Shown: positions 63,485-64,000 of the stretch, in pieces
Layout of the letters: every line of letters begins with the position of its first letter
Position numbering within the stretch: the stretch's first letter is position 1
From: Bordetella petrii
Lineage (GTDB): Bacteria > Pseudomonadota > Gammaproteobacteria > Burkholderiales > Burkholderiaceae_B
Reading direction: 5' to 3'
Length of the DNA: 64,000 bases
Assembly (NCBI RefSeq): GCF_000067205.1
Contig: NC_010170.1
Coordinates: forward strand, 4,092,001-4,156,000
The notes under the pieces: generated by a model
What the model saw: the letters and a program-made list of their open reading frames with translations, nothing else
Database searches by the model: none
What the model was told of the DNA's origin: nothing
Position numbers and translations under genes: made by a program

Positions 63485-64000
63485 GTGGCCTCCCGCGCGG
63501 CGGCGCGCACGCCGTGCCGCCGCAACCGGGCGGCATGGCGCGCCACGGCATCAATGAATGCTTCATGCCCGGCCAGGTCGCCGAACACCGGCCGATAGCC
63601 GACCAGCGCGCGGGCGCGCCGCGCATCGGCGTCCTCGCCCTGTCCCGCGCCCGCCAGCAGCGCCTGCAGTTCGCCGGCCAGCGGGTCCTGGATGGAATAG
63701 GCCATGCCCCGTTCATCCTGGCCGCGCAGATAGTGCAGCCAGGCGGCTACCGCCAGGGCCAGCCGGCTGTAGCCGGCGCCGGCGCGCAGGCGGTCGCGCA
63801 CAGTGCCCAGCAGGCGTTGCGGCAGTTTCTGCGAACCGTCCATGGCGATCTGCTGCGTGCGATGAGGCAGCGCCGGGTTGGCGAAGCGCGCCAGCAGGCG
63901 CGCGCGCAGGGCGGCCAGGTCCACACCCGGCACGGCCGGCAGCGTGGGCGCGATTTCCGCGCCGATCAGCGCATCCAGGTAACCGCGCAAGTCCGGGTCG
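63481..64000 (-). CDS. Mannitol dehydrogenase family protein (fructuronate reductase-like), partial
   Basis: The C-terminal part of a long-chain polyol dehydrogenase; the frame is open beyond position 64000. The visible part has DLRGYLDALIGAEIAPTLP, RFANPALPHRTQQIAMDGSQKLPQRLLGTVRDRL, the family's active-site region with the conserved Lys, and a helical C-terminal domain. Relatives oxidise mannitol or arabinitol or reduce fructuronate and tagaturonate. Its coupling to an LDH2-family gene suggests sugar-acid or polyol catabolism. Confidence 0.88.
   Translation of the reverse strand, partial: DPDLRGYLDALIGAEIAPTLPAVPGVDLAALRARLLARFANPALPHRTQQIAMDGSQKLPQRLLGTVRDRLRAGAGYSRLALAVAAWLHYLRGQDERGMAYSIQDPLAGELQALLAGAGQGEDADARRARALVGYRPVFGDLAGHEAFIDAVARHAARLRRHGVRAAAREAT

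Overview
The window is high-GC DNA from a betaproteobacterium of the Alcaligenaceae, most like Bordetella or Achromobacter. The assignment is inferred from five genes for Bug-type periplasmic receptors (TTT family), the dense alternation of small catabolic operons with LysR/AraC/PucR-type regulators, the groESL promoter with both a sigma32-like promoter and a CIRCE operator, and an IS3-family element. No rRNA, tRNA or CRISPR was seen. The first and last genes run off the window.

Layout. (1) 1-2775: sulfur-type ABC substrate-binding proteins (a partial NitT/TauT-type gene, sbp, and an ssuA-like gene facing away) around a palindrome. (2) 2831-10990: mixed housekeeping and accessory genes: YaiI-family protein, the selD-mnmH selenium pair, an SRPBCC protein, two alpha/beta hydrolases with related upstream repeats, an ECF sigma factor divergent from a ClpP paralogue, a GST and a CGNR regulator. 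(3) 11132-18816: an acyl-CoA operon (two CaiB/BaiF CoA-transferases, an enoyl-CoA hydratase, a tandem acyl-CoA dehydrogenase fused in one chain, a Bug receptor) followed by a LysR gene. (4) 18835-25878: a leftward operon (two Bug receptors, flavin reductase, GST, carboxymuconolactone decarboxylase-like protein, PDC-lactonase-like amidohydrolase) behind a GAF/PucR-type regulator. (5) 26013-33761: a rightward operon with an SDR, a complete branched-chain-amino-acid-type ABC transporter, a beta-keto acid cleavage enzyme and a second SDR. A perfect 27-bp palindrome lies between it and the PucR-type regulator.

(6) 33796-44280: an aspartoacylase-like hydrolase with a Bug receptor, a LysR gene, an APC permease whose promoter carries two direct repeats next to an AraC gene, a metallophosphoesterase, a class II aldolase with a Bug receptor, a flavin reductase and another LysR gene. 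(7) 44434-53994: a signalling cluster: a lone receiver, an MBL-fold hydrolase, a FixJ-like regulator, an NDH-2-like flavoprotein and an 1832-residue sensor kinase. Three copies of a 16-bp dyad lie in the intergenic regions of this cluster and I propose them as its regulatory box. (8) 54124-57312: groES-groEL and a BrkB/YihY membrane protein. (9) 57345-64000: a three-subunit molybdenum aldehyde oxidoreductase (PaoABC/YagTSR type), an LDH2-family dehydrogenase gene cut by an intact 1282-bp IS3-family element with a 3-bp target duplication, and the end of a mannitol-dehydrogenase-family gene.

All functions come from reading the translated sequence by eye; no database search was run. Substrates of the catabolic operons are not determined by the sequence alone.
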